A stretch of 64,000 bases of DNA from Austropuccinia psidii. Lineage: Eukaryota; Basidiomycota; Pucciniomycetes; Pucciniales; Sphaerophragmiaceae. The notes under the pieces are model-generated. The model worked only from the letters and a program-made list of their open reading frames with translations, was not told the origin of the DNA and made no database searches. Position numbers and translations under genes: made by a program. Every line of letters starts with the position of its first letter. The first letter of the stretch is position 1. Positions 10,374 through 22,900 of the stretch are shown one piece after another. The stretch spans positions 63,585,112-63,649,111 of the forward strand of contig JALGQZ010000004.1 of assembly GCA_023105745.1 (NCBI GenBank), in the 5' to 3' direction.

Positions 10374-12039
10374 TAATTTGAATTATATGAATGAAAAAAG
10401 ATAAATAATCAATTTAATCAAATTGAAAATTTTAATTTAAATATTTTTAAAAAAACAAAAACTCAATTAAGAAAAATTATTAAAGAAAACAAAAAAAAAT
10501 TCAAATAAATTTTATAAAACACTAATATTTTTAAAATGAAATATTTCTTTTAAATAAATAAAATAAGGTTCTGTTAGAATCATTCAAGGAAATTGGTTAA
10601 AAAAAACTTGATAAATTACCTGTATTTACTAACAATATTATCTTCCTTTAGCCAAAATTTGTTAAAAACACATAATAATATTGTAAATACACATAAATAA
10701 TTTACAAAAGCCCTATTTAGTACACAATTTCAGCTTGAATTTTTAACAATGACCATTATGTTATCAATATGATAGAAATTTTATCATTAAATCCATGGAA
10801 ATATGGTTGGAAAAGCCATAAAATGTTTTTAACCTCAATAATAGGGGGTATAAAATATAAAAAATCCCACGTTAGAAATGTTTAATCTTTTTTTCATAAA
10901 ATAAAAAATTTAATTTACAGTATTTTGGAAACATCATGCCTAAAATTCTGTGGTATTTCAAAATTCTAAAAACTCAGTTTTTCAGTTACAAATATAACAT
11001 TTAAGCCCATAAAATCAAATAATGAATGTTTTTAAATCACAAATTAATTTTTTACATACCCAAATGAAAGAATTTCTGCTTTCATATTAAATTATTATAG
11101 AAAAATTGAAAAAAAAAATTCTTACATTCTTTTAAATATTAAAACTTGGGCTAAATTAAGTTTATGATTTAAGAAAATTATTACTTATTGAAAATGGAAT
11201 TTGATTTTTAAATTAAAGATTATTAGATTTAATCAAAAATAATTATAATTCCAAATAACTTATTTATTCATTTGACTTGAACTAATTAGAAATAAAAACA
11301 AAAATAAAGGTATAACAAAATTTTACTTACTTTAATTGAACCGAAATCTTAATTAATTATTTAAATAATAATTTAAATTATTTTATAGAAATTGAAAAAT
11401 TAACTCAAAAAATAATAATAGTTTTTCTTAAAAAAAAATAATCTATTTTCTTACTAATTGTTTTTTTTTTCAAAAAAAATTTACAAGTCTTAAATTATTT
11501 TTTTAATATCAAAAAAACAAAATCCAATTATTTAATTATGAGTATTGGTATAAACACATAAGGGGTGCCCTGGGCCCATTTTTAATTAAAAATGAAACAC
11601 AACAAAACCTGTATTGGGCCAAAAAATTCCAAAAAAAGGTTCCCCCCCAACACCCCTATAACTCCCCATTGTTTCACATTTTTTTGCACAGCCCCCCCCC
11701 AAAAAAAAAAAAACAAACACCCAAATAATCCACATTATCCCCACCTCAACCAATTGTTTTTTGAAAAACAGCATTACCAAAGCAATTTTTCAAATCTTTT
11801 CACACTTTGCTTGCTTTTTTCCCCTAAAGACTGTATTTTCCTCCACAACAACCTGTCTCCAAGCCTCTAAAATTCCAATTTTTTACCTTTCCACATCCAT
11901 TAATCCCACATTTAAACCACTTATTTTGATTTTTCACGCCTTTTATCCCTTTTTTTAAAATTTAAAAAGATTCTTTCCTCATTCCAAGTTCCCAAATTCC
12001 CCCTTTTTTTGAATTTATACATCTTTTCCACTTGAAAAT
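10374..12039. other. AT-rich stretch; possible left flank of the MULE
   Basis: Mostly AT-rich decayed sequence to about 11,550. From there composition changes: GGGGTGCCCTGGGCCC at about 11,562, an 18-bp AT palindrome (CATTTTTAATTAAAAATG) and C-rich text with poly-C/poly-A at about 11,690-11,715. This may be the 5' end of the MULE that follows, but I could not find a matching inverted end downstream. No gene is recognisable here. Confidence 0.4.
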
Positions 12040-13190
12040 TCTTCAACCCCCCACTGAAGGTAAATTTCAGACCCTTGAGCTTTTTTTGGAAGCATGTGCA
12101 TAATGTTGCCAGGGCTCAGGGGTATGCTGTGTCCCCCTTGAGGTGCAATATGACCCAAAACAAAATTGAAACAGGTTGTGACAGGTCTGGGACCCAAAAT
12201 GCCAACAAAAACACCTCCAAAACAGTCCCTTCAAGAAAGCTTGACTGTCCATTTAGACTTTATGCCAGAAAATATTCCAAGAAGACCACTTGGACTCTTA
12301 AAGTCAAAAATCCTGAACATAGCCATGATTCCACTGAAAATATCATGGCACATCCTGCTTTCAGGAAATTCAGTGAGAAAGAAACACCCCAAATTTCTCA
12401 AATGTCTGAATCACTGATTTTTCCAAGGTAAATTCAGGCCCAATTATGCAGCCAGAGGGAGTCTGACAGGCCGGTAATCCCTCAAGACATTTACAACCAA
12501 TTAAGGAAAATCAAGAAAGACAAACTGCAAGGCAGAAGGTCCAATGATGCTCTGATTGACACTCTCAAAAGAGAAAATTTTGTTTGGTCCTCTGCAATGG
12601 ATGCTGAGGGACACATTACCTCCTTGTTTTTCACTCACCCCCTTGCAATAAAACTCATTTATGGCTTTCCTCATGTCATTCCTATGGATTGTCCTTATAA
12701 AACAAATAATTAAAAAAATGCCCCTTTTTCATATTGGTGGATTCAGCTCAACCAATAAGACCTTTTCTGGGGCTTTTTTGTTTGATGAAGAATGAAACTG
12801 AACCCTCATATATTTGGGAATTAAATCAATACATAGAAAAAGTCCTAAACAACACCAATATTGTTCCCCCTCCAGTCATTGTTATTGAAAGGGATCTGGC
12901 CTTGAAAAAATCTCTTGATCAGCTCTTCCCAGACTCCAAAGTCATTTTATGCATTTGGCACATCAATAAAGATGTATCTGCTCATTGCATGAAATCAATT
13001 GGTCATGGAACTGATTTTGAATATCTTATGGTCCTTTGGAATCAATTAATATACTTTTATATTTCATTTTATTTCACTTGGTTTCACTTTTTTTTTCTTA
13101 TTATTGTTAATATTTATGAATTTAGGATTCTTTTCTCAGGTTATGTATTCATCCACTGAAAAGTCTTTTAAAGAAAACTGTAAGGTATGG
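12040..13190 (+). pseudogene. MULE (Mutator-like) transposase, N-terminal and first catalytic part
   Basis: The first part reads as a FAR1/WRKY-GCM1-type zinc-binding domain: HVHNVARAQGYAV, CDRSG, LDCPFRLYARK, then WTLKVKNPEHSHD with the paired His (12,100-12,330). It is followed by the MULE core: MDCPYKTN (first Asp, near 12,690), VIERDLALKKSLDQLFPDSK (second Asp, near 12,890) and LCIWHINKDV. The reading frame is broken by a TAA at 12,429-12,431 that fits an ancestral CAA, a stop near 12,711, and frameshifts near 12,065 and 12,715-12,790. Downstream coding resumes at 14,962 after an insertion. Such transposases move Mutator-like elements, which usually leave 9-bp target duplications; the termini here are unresolved. 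Confidence 0.75.
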
Positions 13191-14971
13191 ATATGAAAAT
13201 TTGATAAAATATCAAGTACTTTTCCTGTCCTCAAGATTTGTATAAGGTAGAATTATTTAAAAATAGTAAGAAATAGTATTTTTAAAGAGAAAAAAAGGCC
13301 AATTTTATTGTTTTTAACTTTATAAGTATAAAACAATAATATAATAAAAATTTATTGTTTTACCAACAATAAATATTTATTCAAAAATACTCTACAAGAG
13401 ATATTTAAGGCTACAAAAGAAATTTCTTCAAGAGCAATTTTAATTGGAATTAATTCAGAAAAGGACTTAAAGCAATTAATTAAAGAACAAAGTCCCTAAA
13501 AAGATATTTTAAAGAAAAAACACACCCAAAAGTGACCAGAGTGAATTTGGAAACAAAGTGACAAAGTTAACAGTGATGAAAGATGCTTTAATTCACTTTT
13601 GGGGTGGTTCAAGGGGTAAAATGATTATAAGAGTTACAAACAATGATTATAATTATTTTTTTACGTGCTTAAAAGGTTTAAAATGATTTAAAAAGGGTGG
13701 TTGGAATATTTTATTGATTGTTTTAACAGTGTTTAAACTAATTATAAAAGGAAAAGATTCTAACATGAAGAGAAAAGTGGGGCAAAGAAGAAATTCTTTT
13801 ATAGCCATCGATTTTCTTACTCCAAAGGTAAAATTTACTCTTTTCAGTAGTTAAAAACAATATGACAACAGAAAAGCCAATTATGGCATCATTGAACCCT
13901 GGTTTAGACCAAAAAAGGGCTGGTTTAAGCCATTTTAGACCCTTAAATCAGCCATTACTATAGCAATACCTTGTCTAGAGCCTTCAAAACACGTCAGAAT
14001 GTGTGTAAGAGGCGTAGAAACCATTTAAAACTGTTTTTACTAACATTTTTCAGCTTAGGGGTAGTTTTACCCTCTTGGAAACAGTTGAAACTGCCCTGGT
14101 TGGTATCAAAACCTCATCATCAATTGAGTCACAGACCCTGTGACTCAATTCCAGGCCAAAAGTAATGAACTTTTGCATGGATTTTGACATCCCACTGCTT
14201 TCAGAAGGGATTTTGGGGGTCTAGCTCCCCCTTAGAGCTAGAGTGTCTTTTCCCCCCCGGAATTAATCTTTCCAATTTATTTTTCTTTAACTCCTCATCA
14301 TGTAATACAATTATAATTTACACATGTAATTAAATTGAGTTTTTAATTACAAATCTGTAATAATTGATACCTCATATGTAAATTAAAGTTCACTTATGTA
14401 ATACATGCTCACATTTTGACATTTCAATTGAATTAAATTGAAAATACTTCAATTCCTCATAACTTCTAAACTAAACACAACACCTCAATTTTAACACAAA
14501 AATTGATGGTTAACCCCCCATGTGGTTTGAATTAAATCAAGGTTTTGAGGATTTTCATACTTTTGTAAAAAAAATACTAAAAACTTAATTTAAGCTTATT
14601 TAGAGTTGAGTTACAGAAATTTCATCCAGAGTTGACCCCACTTTATTTTTTATGAGGAATCCAATGGTGTGATAATTTCTTTATGTTTATTTATTGGATA
14701 AAAAGTTATAATATATTTTATATAACTTTTAACCAAAAATATTTTAATTTCATAATTTTCATTAAAAATTCATTTTTACTTAATTTTTTAAGTAAAAATG
14801 TAATTTCATAATTTTAAATTTTATTGTAATTTTATTTTGAAATTATAATTAAATTTTGATTTTTAAATGTCAATTTATATTTCAATTTTTATTTTTATAA
14901 CATAAATAAATTTATTTTATTTATATTTGTATCTTAATTTATCATTTGTGGTCTTTTGGGTATATGAAAAT
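13191..14971. mobile_element. Unidentified 1.76-kb insertion in the MULE gene, flanked by ATATGAAAAT direct repeats
   Basis: ATATGAAAAT occurs at 13,191-13,200 and again at 14,962-14,971. Joining the MULE reading across one copy gives a continuous transposase-like reading (..KENCKVW then YENTSKAHKNWKKLQ), so the interval 13,201-14,961 looks inserted. No transposase, LTR or clear terminal inverted repeat is visible. Inside are two striking hairpins: a 13-bp perfect stem at 14,122-14,134/14,138-14,150 with loop ACC, and TCTAGCTC/GAGCTAGA at 14,220-14,227/14,235-14,242. A 9-10-bp duplication would suit a non-autonomous MULE or hAT relative. An unusually long intron is the alternative, since GTATGG stands at the left edge. 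Confidence 0.4.
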
Positions 14972-16186
14972 ACCTCCAAGGCTCACAAAAACTGGAAGAA
15001 GCTTCAAACGCAAGTCAAAAATCCTTAAGTCTTGCAATATTTGGACAATACCTGGCTTCCTCTAAAGGAGTATTATGTGCCAGCCTGGACCAACCACCAT
15101 TTCCACCTGGGTGTGGGCTCCACCTCCAGAGTTGAAGGTGCCCATGCCATGGTTAAAATTTGGCTCCAAGAATCCACTGGTACTCTCCTGGAGGTAGTTA
15201 GGGCTCTCCACATGGCTTTCAGAAAACAATTTATTGAAATAATCAAAAGAATATCTAAAGAAATGATTGTTCATGTCAAGAATTTTCCTCCACACATCTG
15301 TGCTCTCAATGGCAAGGTGTCTCATTATACCCTTCACATGGCCTTTGGAAATTTCAAAAACAAATTTCCTCCCAATAAAAAATGCACCAACAAATACAAC
15401 AACTATCAAGGCATTCCTTGCAATCATAATACCCAAAAAGGATTTTCCAAGCACCAAAGGCTTGAGATATCAGACTTCCATCCTCAGTGGCATTTGGATT
15501 TGCCTGTTAGGGTTTTCTAACTTCAAATTCTTACTTTTTTTCTCATTAACTGATTTTCTTTGTCATATTCTTCTCAGATTGGTTATCAAGGTGATGATCA
15601 AAGTGTTGAAAAAAAGAAATAAAGAATGAAGCAAAAAAAATATTTGAGGATATTGGGGAAGACCTTTTTCAAATACCAATGGCAGAAATCATCCCAATTC
15701 TTCAACATTTTCAAGATGTTTTGACTGGAAAAGTCTCATTTGATAAAATTCCCAAGATTCAAGAGGATGATCAATATTATAAAGACTCACTATAATGCAA
15801 GAATATCAATGGAAGATCTCAAGGAGCCAATAATAAAAATAAAAATACAAATAAAAGAGAACTCTCAAGATTTGAAATCATTGACAGTCAATCCAAGAGA
15901 AGAGAAACACCCCCATCAAAAGTGATCAGCACAACAACATCAAGATCACAGTCAAATGCACCCCATTCAATTATGGAAGTGGACTCATCTGAAAATTCTG
16001 AAAATTCTGAAGATTCTGAGGCCTCATTATCAAAATCAATCAGTTCATCAGATTCACTACCCTCAGAAACTGAATTAAATGAATATGGAAAATCAGAAGT
16101 CACCCTTAGAAGGTCCAGAAGATTTGAAATTGAAAGCAAAACCTCACAAAGAGAATCACACAAGCCTGCCACCCATTTGAAGATAT
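14962..16186 (+). pseudogene. MULE transposase, C-terminal catalytic part and Ser/Glu-rich linker
   Basis: Continuation of the gene starting at 12,040. It includes YLDNTWLPLKEYYVPAWTN and TSRVEGAHAM, with the Glu expected as the third catalytic residue, then LHMAFRKQFIEIIKRIS and KVSHYTLHMAF. A frame open from 15,922 encodes an acidic, Ser-rich linker (SSENSENSEDSEASLSKS) leading to THLKI at the Gypsy insertion site. Stops and a frameshift lie at about 15,030 and 15,600-15,800. After excising the Gypsy element and one GATAT, the frame runs on as YDTIDLTCEHCQSNCHTS, confirming that the downstream OTU part belongs to the same gene. Confidence 0.7.
16182..16186. repeat. Target site duplication GATAT, left copy
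   Basis: GATAT immediately precedes the 5' LTR and is repeated exactly at 26,032-26,036 after the 3' LTR. Five-base duplications are usual for Ty3/Gypsy integration. Confidence 0.9.
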
Positions 16187-17860
16187 TGTCACAACCATGT
16201 ATTTTGACCCTCCTCCTTGATGGCGGCGGCAATCCAACCTGGAGCCAAGTTGGGGCCAATTGGCCATGTCATATCATTTATGGCCAATTGACCCCTTTTG
16301 GGTGTTCCATGGCTCTTACGCCATAACCCATTCCATTGGCCACTTATGGCCTCCATCATCCTTTATGGCCTCAGGCCATATCCTGCGTCATTGGCCCTCT
16401 TGGCCAATTTCCACCTCACCAACCCCCAGGCCTCCATCACTGTTTTTGGGCCTGGGGGGTCCCTTTGTCTTCCAGGGGCTTCCAGGCCCCATGGCCACCT
16501 TCATTGGTTTCCTGGCCACCCCTTTCATTATGGGGGTTTTGGCCTAAATGGCCTTTTTGGGCCATTTAGGCCCCCCACGGCTTCTACGGTCCACGGTCCG
16601 TAAGCCACATACCGCGGTCCGTAGGCAGATTAGGCCCCTTTTGGCCTAATCCAATGAGGCCAAAAGGGGGCAGCCAGGTGGGCCCACCTGAGCCATTTTT
16701 GGCCACCAATCCCTTGGACCCAAATTGGACCAAAAACACCTTGGATCCATTTTTGGCCATAAATCACTCAGGACCCATTTTTGGCCCTGGACCACCATGG
16801 AACAACTTCACCGTCATGGCCTCTGGCAACCACCAGAGGCCACCAAATCACCTCAACAAGCATTTCCCTCAACTTAAGGGAGGATTGCTTCATTCCTCCA
16901 TGCACCTCGCACTCAAGGTTGCAGGAGTGGTGCATATATGGTGTTATATACCATTATGCACCATTTTTGCTCAGCAATTCAATGGTGACGTTTTCAGGAC
17001 CAAAATCAACCTTCTTAACTCAAGGTACCAAGATCCAACGCCCATTTCGAAGGAGAACCTTTGGACTCATCAGTTTGGTAATCCATGGCGGCAATCAGAA
17101 GACCATTCAAGGACTCCAATCACCTGGCTCAGCAGGAGTTGGGTTGGCAATCTCATTCAGGGTTATTCTAAGGGCAATTCTCAAAAGGTATTACATCTTT
17201 TCAATCAGTTGTCAAGGCATCAAGTATTTCAATACTTCTTGGACAACTCAATTGGTTCATACAGGCGGTAATCAATCAACCTGTACGTACTTGGCCCAAT
17301 TGGGCCAATTCATATTCTACTGTGGGAATTCAATCACACAGTTTCAAATTCAAGATGGCCAGAACTGTATTGGCCCGATTCGGACAATACAGCCGGTGAT
17401 CCAACTCCAGGATCAATCTTTCAGCTTTTCACATATACTGGCCACCTTTCAGCACCTGGGGACTTTTTCCCCAGTTAATTAATATATTGGATTTATTTTT
17501 ATCCTTATTTTCTTTTACCTTATTAAAGTTAATACTGATAATCTTAAGTCAGTCATTCAGCACCCTTTTCTTTTATTTCCTTGCCTGTCCAGTGGATATT
17601 GGTGGTCATATCCTTATACTAATTCCATTTCCTTTTCTGGCAGGTTGAAACAGTGAATTGAGGATTCACCTGGTTGGCTTCTTGGCTTTTGGCTTCTTTA
17701 TTATCTTTGGCCATTGGCTTCATCTTTTGGCATACTTGTTTTCTCCCATATTCTTTCTTAGAGAAAATTCATTCTTATTATTCTTTTATCTTTGGAGCCC
17801 TCCAAGTGAGTTCTTGATTCCTGAGTGCCAGGCCCTCTTCTTCCAAGAGCCCCTGTGACA
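16187..17860 (+). repeat. Gypsy 5' LTR (1,674 bp)
   Basis: Starts TGTCACAACC and ends CCCCTGTGACA, so it has TG/CA ends within the short inverted repeat TGTCACA/TGTGACA. It is GC-richer than its surroundings and packed with GGCC-centred palindromes: TTGGCCCAATTGGGCCAA (17,291-17,308), CAGGTGGGCCCACCTG (16,675-16,690), and the hairpin 16,541-16,553/16,560-16,572. Long open frames here (to 233 codons, for example from 16,781) recur in the other LTR but have no recognisable domain. I take them as chance. Confidence 0.95.
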
Positions 17861-18617
17861 TTATATTAATTAACTCATAATTCTTCTTCATTCATTCATT
17901 CTTTTATTCTTATATTTTAAATTCATTCATTCATTTTATCAAAATTATGATTCTTTAACGTTTTATGATCTTATGATTCTTCGTCACCTCTCAATTTTCT
18001 CTCATTCATTCTTCATTCTGAAAATTGAAGGCTGACCCATTTTTTATTTTTTGTTATCTTTTCAATCTCATTCTCAATCTTAATCAATCTATTTTTATCC
18101 ATAATTCAGGCATTTTTTATCTTTGGTTCTCAAGTTATTCATCAGGTTATTCAGACACGTTCTTCATATCAGGATTCACTTTGATTTATTCCTCAAGAAT
18201 TTTTGATTTTTTGGAAGAATTCACTTGAAAATTGATTTGATTGACTAATTTGACATAATTGAAATTGACCTCAAGATAATTGATTTACCTGAAGATTTTA
18301 TTGATTTTGCTGATTATTCACATCAAGATTTTTGACATAAATTGATTTTGACTCAAGAATTCATTTTGATTGATTGATTTTTTCTGCAAGATTTTGATTT
18401 GATTTGATTTTGATTGTTTGATTGATTGTTTTATTGACTTCAAGATTCTCATTGATATTGATTTTTACTTCAAGACTCATTTGATTTGATTGATTGACGT
18501 ATTTGAAGAATTTTGATTCATTGATTATCCAATTTCCTCAAGATTTGATTGTTGATTTTGTACTTCAAGAAAATTTTGATTTTATTTCATTTATTTTGGT
18601 TGATTATTCCTGGAATC

Positions 18618-19935
18618 ATGCCAGTTCAACATTCACCTCCAGCAAGACAGACTAGATCTCAGGCCAGAGCTCAAGCTGTTCTGACTCCAACCCCAAGGGC
18701 TCCTCTTGACGGTACCCCAGCAGTTTCTCAACTGAGGGCCAGATTGGACAGAGGACCCATTATGGAAGGAAGGAAGAGGGCCAAGAAGATCAATGTCTTT
18801 ATCAGGAGTGGTTGGCGGATTCCCAGGATTTTCAAGAACCAGTCCCAAGGTTCAAGGTGAAGATGGTGAAGAGGAGGAGGAGAATTCTGTGGAAGAGGAA
18901 GAGTCTAATGGCACTGAGGCTGCTCCTGCTCCTGTGGGAGCATCTGAGGGCACCAGAGGACCAACTCTAGCCCAGTCTGATCAGCCTGCCTCTCATCATT
19001 CTGAACCGTCCTTATTGGCCATTATGCAACAAATGACTCAGATTATGGCCAATCTGCAAGCAGCTTCTTCTTCTGAATTATCAAGACCATCAGCCTTCAA
19101 GACTCCCTCTATGAAGGCTCCAGAATGCTTTGATGGGACTCAGCCCTTCAAAGTCAGAAGCTTTATTCAATCTTGTCAACTCATCTTTCATAATGATCCG
19201 GCAAACTTCTCTCAAGACAGAAAGAAGGTTCTTTATGCCACTTCATTCTTAGTTGGCAGGGCTGCAAAATGGATTGAGCCTTATCTTTCCAACCTCAATA
19301 ATCAAGACTCAAATTATCTCCTCAATTCCTGGCCATTATTTGAATCCCAATTGTTCACTTTATTTGGAGACCCAAATGAAGTTAGAAAAGCAGAAGCTGA
19401 ATTGGATGGCCTTAGGATGAAAGAAGGTGGGCATGTTGCTTTGTATATTGCCGATTTCAGGAGTTTGGTTTCAAGAATTGGGGATTGGGGTGAAAGGGCT
19501 CTTATTCATCATTTCAGGAAGGGCTTGGCCTCCAGGATTCTGGATCAATTGGCCTCCCATCCTTCAAACATTGATTCTCTTCAAGACTTAATGGACGTCA
19601 GCCTGGAACTTGATACCAGGTACCATGAGAGGCAGAAGGAAAAGAATCATCATCAAGAGAAGAAGCCTGAAGCCTCAAAGTCTCACTCTTCTCATCATCA
19701 AGTTTCTTCAAGTTCAAGACCAAAGAAGAAATTTCATTCTCAAAAGCGGGACAAGCCCCATTCTTCATTGTTGAATAAGGACTTCAAGTTGAAAGGTTCT
19801 GAAAAGGAAAGAAGAATCAAAGAGGTTTTGTGTACCTATTGTGGTGGGAAGCATAGTCTTGAGTCCTGTGTCAAAAGGCCTCAAAACAAGCTTACCCAAC
19901 CGTCAGGCAGTTTCCCCAGCCAGGGAAAAGCCTGA
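18618..19935 (+). pseudogene. gag: Gypsy gag with one frameshift near 18,770
   Basis: The reading starts MPVQHSPPARQTRSQARAQ at 18,618 and shifts frame at about 18,765-18,775 (small deletion inferred). It then continues through an acidic Glu-rich region, a retrotransposon capsid domain (MKAPECFDGTQPFKVRSFIQ to about 19,620), a basic region and a zinc knuckle [13 protein letters not shown] near 19,830, to TGA at 19,933-19,935. The knuckle is C-X2-C-X3-H-X4-C, one residue shorter than the usual X4 spacing. Gag forms the particle and binds RNA. A -1 frameshift cassette at its end would give Gag-Pol. Confidence 0.9.
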
Positions 19936-19967
19936 GTGAAGATCATGTTGTGTTCAATGGTCTTCAC
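19923..19967 (+). promoter_or_regulatory. Candidate programmed -1 ribosomal frameshift signal linking gag to pol
   Basis: In the gag frame the codons CAG GGA AAA GCC TGA contain the heptamer G-GGA-AAA at 19,923-19,929, a canonical X-XXY-YYZ slippery site. After a 6-nt spacer that includes the gag stop, an 11-bp stem (GTGAAGATCAT at 19,936-19,946 with ATGGTCTTCAC at 19,957-19,967, one G-U pair) closes a 10-nt loop. Slipping back one base moves directly into the pol frame. Spacing and geometry are what -1 frameshift sites need; function is inferred. Confidence 0.7.
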
Positions 19968-22900
19968 AGTTTTCCTTCCAGAGCACAATTGTGCATTCTG
20001 AATACTGGTGTCAAGAATTCTCTCAAATTCTTTGTTTTCTCTTCTCTTTCTGATGTTTTTTACAGTATTCTCATTGATTCTGGTGCTACACACTCATTCA
20101 TTGCAAAGCAGTTTGTTCACAAGTACTCATTGACTACGTCAGAACTTCCAGAGAAGATTCCTCTTATCATTTTGGACTCCTCTGAGTCCCCTTCCTTATT
20201 TGTGACTCACCATACTAAATATATGGTTGAGCTCCCTTCCTTCCCAAGCTTTGAATGGGATTTTTTAGTCATTGATACTCCCAAGGGAGAAGACCTCATA
20301 TTGGGCTTTGACTTTCTCAATCATTTTAATCCTTCTATTGATTGGAGGCAAGGGCTGATCACCTTTAATCCTGATCAAAAGGACTATTCTGATCCTTCCA
20401 ATTCCTTCCGTAATGACTCTTTTTCTGCCAAATCATGTGCAGCTCTGGTTGGTGATTCTAGAACACCATCAGTTCCATCTTCTGTCCATATTCCTTCCCT
20501 TAATTCCCATCTGTCATTACCATCATCTGGAGATGAAGTCTTCAAAGAGATTCAAGATGTTGGGGAAGATAATTCTGTATCTTCACTTCATCTCTTCTTT
20601 GGGAATATGGACCTTCCTCCTTCATCTTATCATGACTCCCTGGAGGAGCTGTGGGATGAAGAGGAAGAGCCAGAAGAAGTAGAAACCGTGATGAAGGTTG
20701 TTCCCTCTGTTTATCACCAATACTTGGATGTGTTCTCCAAGGTGAAGGCAGAGAAACTTCCTCCTCACCGTGCCTGTGATCATCATATCGAACTGGAGGG
20801 GTCTCTACCTCCAGTTGGGGTGATCTACTCTTTATCCAAACAAGAGTCAGATACACTCAGGGCCTACATTTCAGAGAATGTAGAGAAAGGTTTCATCCGG
20901 CCAAGCTCCTCCTCAACAGGAGCACCTGTCCTCTTTGTTAAAAAGAAAGATGGTGGCCTCCGTTTGTGTGTTGATTACCGCAAACTCAATGCTGTCACTA
21001 GGAAGAACAAATATCCTGTTCCTCCTATGAACCAGCTTCTTAATGTCTTTAATGGTTCTTCTATCTTCTCCAAGATTGATTTGCGTGGTGCATATAACCT
21101 GCTCAGAATCAAGGAGGGTGATGAACATTTGACATGCTTCAGAACTAAATATAGCAGTTTTGAGTACTTGGTTATGCCATTTGGGCTCACCAATGCTCCT
21201 GCCTCTTTTCAGAATCTTGTCAATGATATATTCCAAGATCTTCTTGATGTTTTTGTTGTGGTTTATTTGGATGACATTATGGTCTTTTCCAAATCTGAGG
21301 AAGAACATGTCACCCATGTGTCCACTGTTCTTTCCAGACTCAGAGCCAATAACCTTTTTGCCAAGGCTTCTAAATGCCTTTTTCATGTTTCTAGTGTAGA
21401 ATATCTTGGTTATGTTGTTTCTTCTGAAGGCCTCAAGATGGACCAAGCAAAAGTCCAGCAGATCCTTAATTGGCCTCCTCCAAGAAACCTCAAGGCTCTT
21501 CAATCCTTCCTTGGCTTTGCCAACTTCTACCGCCGTTTCATCAAGAATTATTCAAAGAAAATCAGTTCACTCACCAGTTTCCTCAAGAAAGATTCCTGTT
21601 TCCCCCTCAATGAGGAAGCTCTTAGCCAGTTTCATCAACTAAAAGAGGCCTTCACTACTGCTCCAATCCTTTCCCACTTCAATCCTTCTCTACCCACCAT
21701 TGTAGAGACCGATGCATCCAATTATGCTTTGGGTGCTGTACTGAGTCAGGTCTCTGACTCAGGAAAACATCCCATTGCATTTGACAGCCGCAAGCTTATT
21801 CCAGCAGAACTCAACTATGAAATTCATGACAAGGAACTCCTTGGTATAGTCTGGGCTCTCAAGCGCTGGAGGGCTTTTCTTCTTTCTCTGTCCTCTCCTT
21901 TTGAAGTTCTCACCGATCACAGTTCCCTTCAATACTTCATGTCCTCAAAAGTTCTCACTCGCCGTCAGGCCCGCTGGGCTGAATTCTTATCTGAATTTCA
22001 TTTTTCAATCACTTACCGCCCTGGCCGCCTAGCAACTCTTCCAGATGCCTTGTCACGTCGGGACGACGTCTATCCGGAGAGGGGGGAGGATTTCATCAGC
22101 AAGAATCCAATGAATTTTCAACAACTCATTAAGCAAGATGAAGTTCAACCCTCAAAGTTTTTTGCAGTCAAGGTGGATTCTTTTTCAAATTTGATTGATT
22201 CAATTCAGAAGAAATTATGGCAAGACCCTCAGTACAGAAGTATCCTTCAAGATTTGGGTAAAGGTAAATCCATTCAGGATTACTCTCTTGACTCCTCTTC
22301 AAAGATTGGGTGGTGGTCCCAAATGACCCCACAATCCAACTCAGCATTCTTCAAAAGCGTCATGACTCTCCTCTAGCTGGACACCCTGGCCAAGAGAAGA
22401 CTCTCAAACTTGTCAAGCGGGATTTCCACTGGTCCGGCATGACTCAATTCATTAAGGATTATGTATCATCCTGTCAACAGTGTTCAAGAAACAAGAATAT
22501 CCACCATAAGAAGTTTGGACTCCTCAAACCTCTTCCAATTCCAAATGGTCCTTGGATTTGTCTCTCAATGGATTTCATCACTCAACTGCCCCTGTCCAAT
22601 TCTTTTGACTCAATTCTTGTCATAGTGGACAGATTCTCAAAAATGGTGGTTTTTATTCCAACAATGTCTTCAATAACTTCTTTGGATTTGGCCCATTTAT
22701 TCATCAAGAATATCTTCTCAAAGCATGGCCTTCCTTCAAGCATTGTCAGTGATAGAGGTCCCCTTTTTGTTTCTTCCTTCTGGACCAATCTTTGTCAGCA
22801 GCTCAATATTTCAAGAGACTTGTCAACTGCTTACCATCCAGAAACTGATGGACAGAAAGAGAGGGTAAATCAGATAATAGAACAGTATCTTCGGATGTAT

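Noticed and set aside
11553..11600. GGGGTGCCCTGGGCCC region as a defined MULE terminal inverted repeat
   Set aside because: No inverted counterpart was found after the OTU segment, so the terminus is not established.
11592..11958. Pro/Phe-rich plus-strand frames before the MULE gene
   Set aside because: Homopolymer-driven readings (poly-C, poly-A) that do not align with the transposase.
16260..17482. Long open frames inside the 5' LTR (up to 233 codons) and their repeats in the 3' LTR
   Set aside because: They exist because the LTR is GC-rich and poor in stop codons. Three overlapping frames are open at once, and no domain is recognisable.
20913..21503. 196-codon minus-strand frame
   Set aside because: Antisense shadow of the reverse transcriptase region; no independent features.
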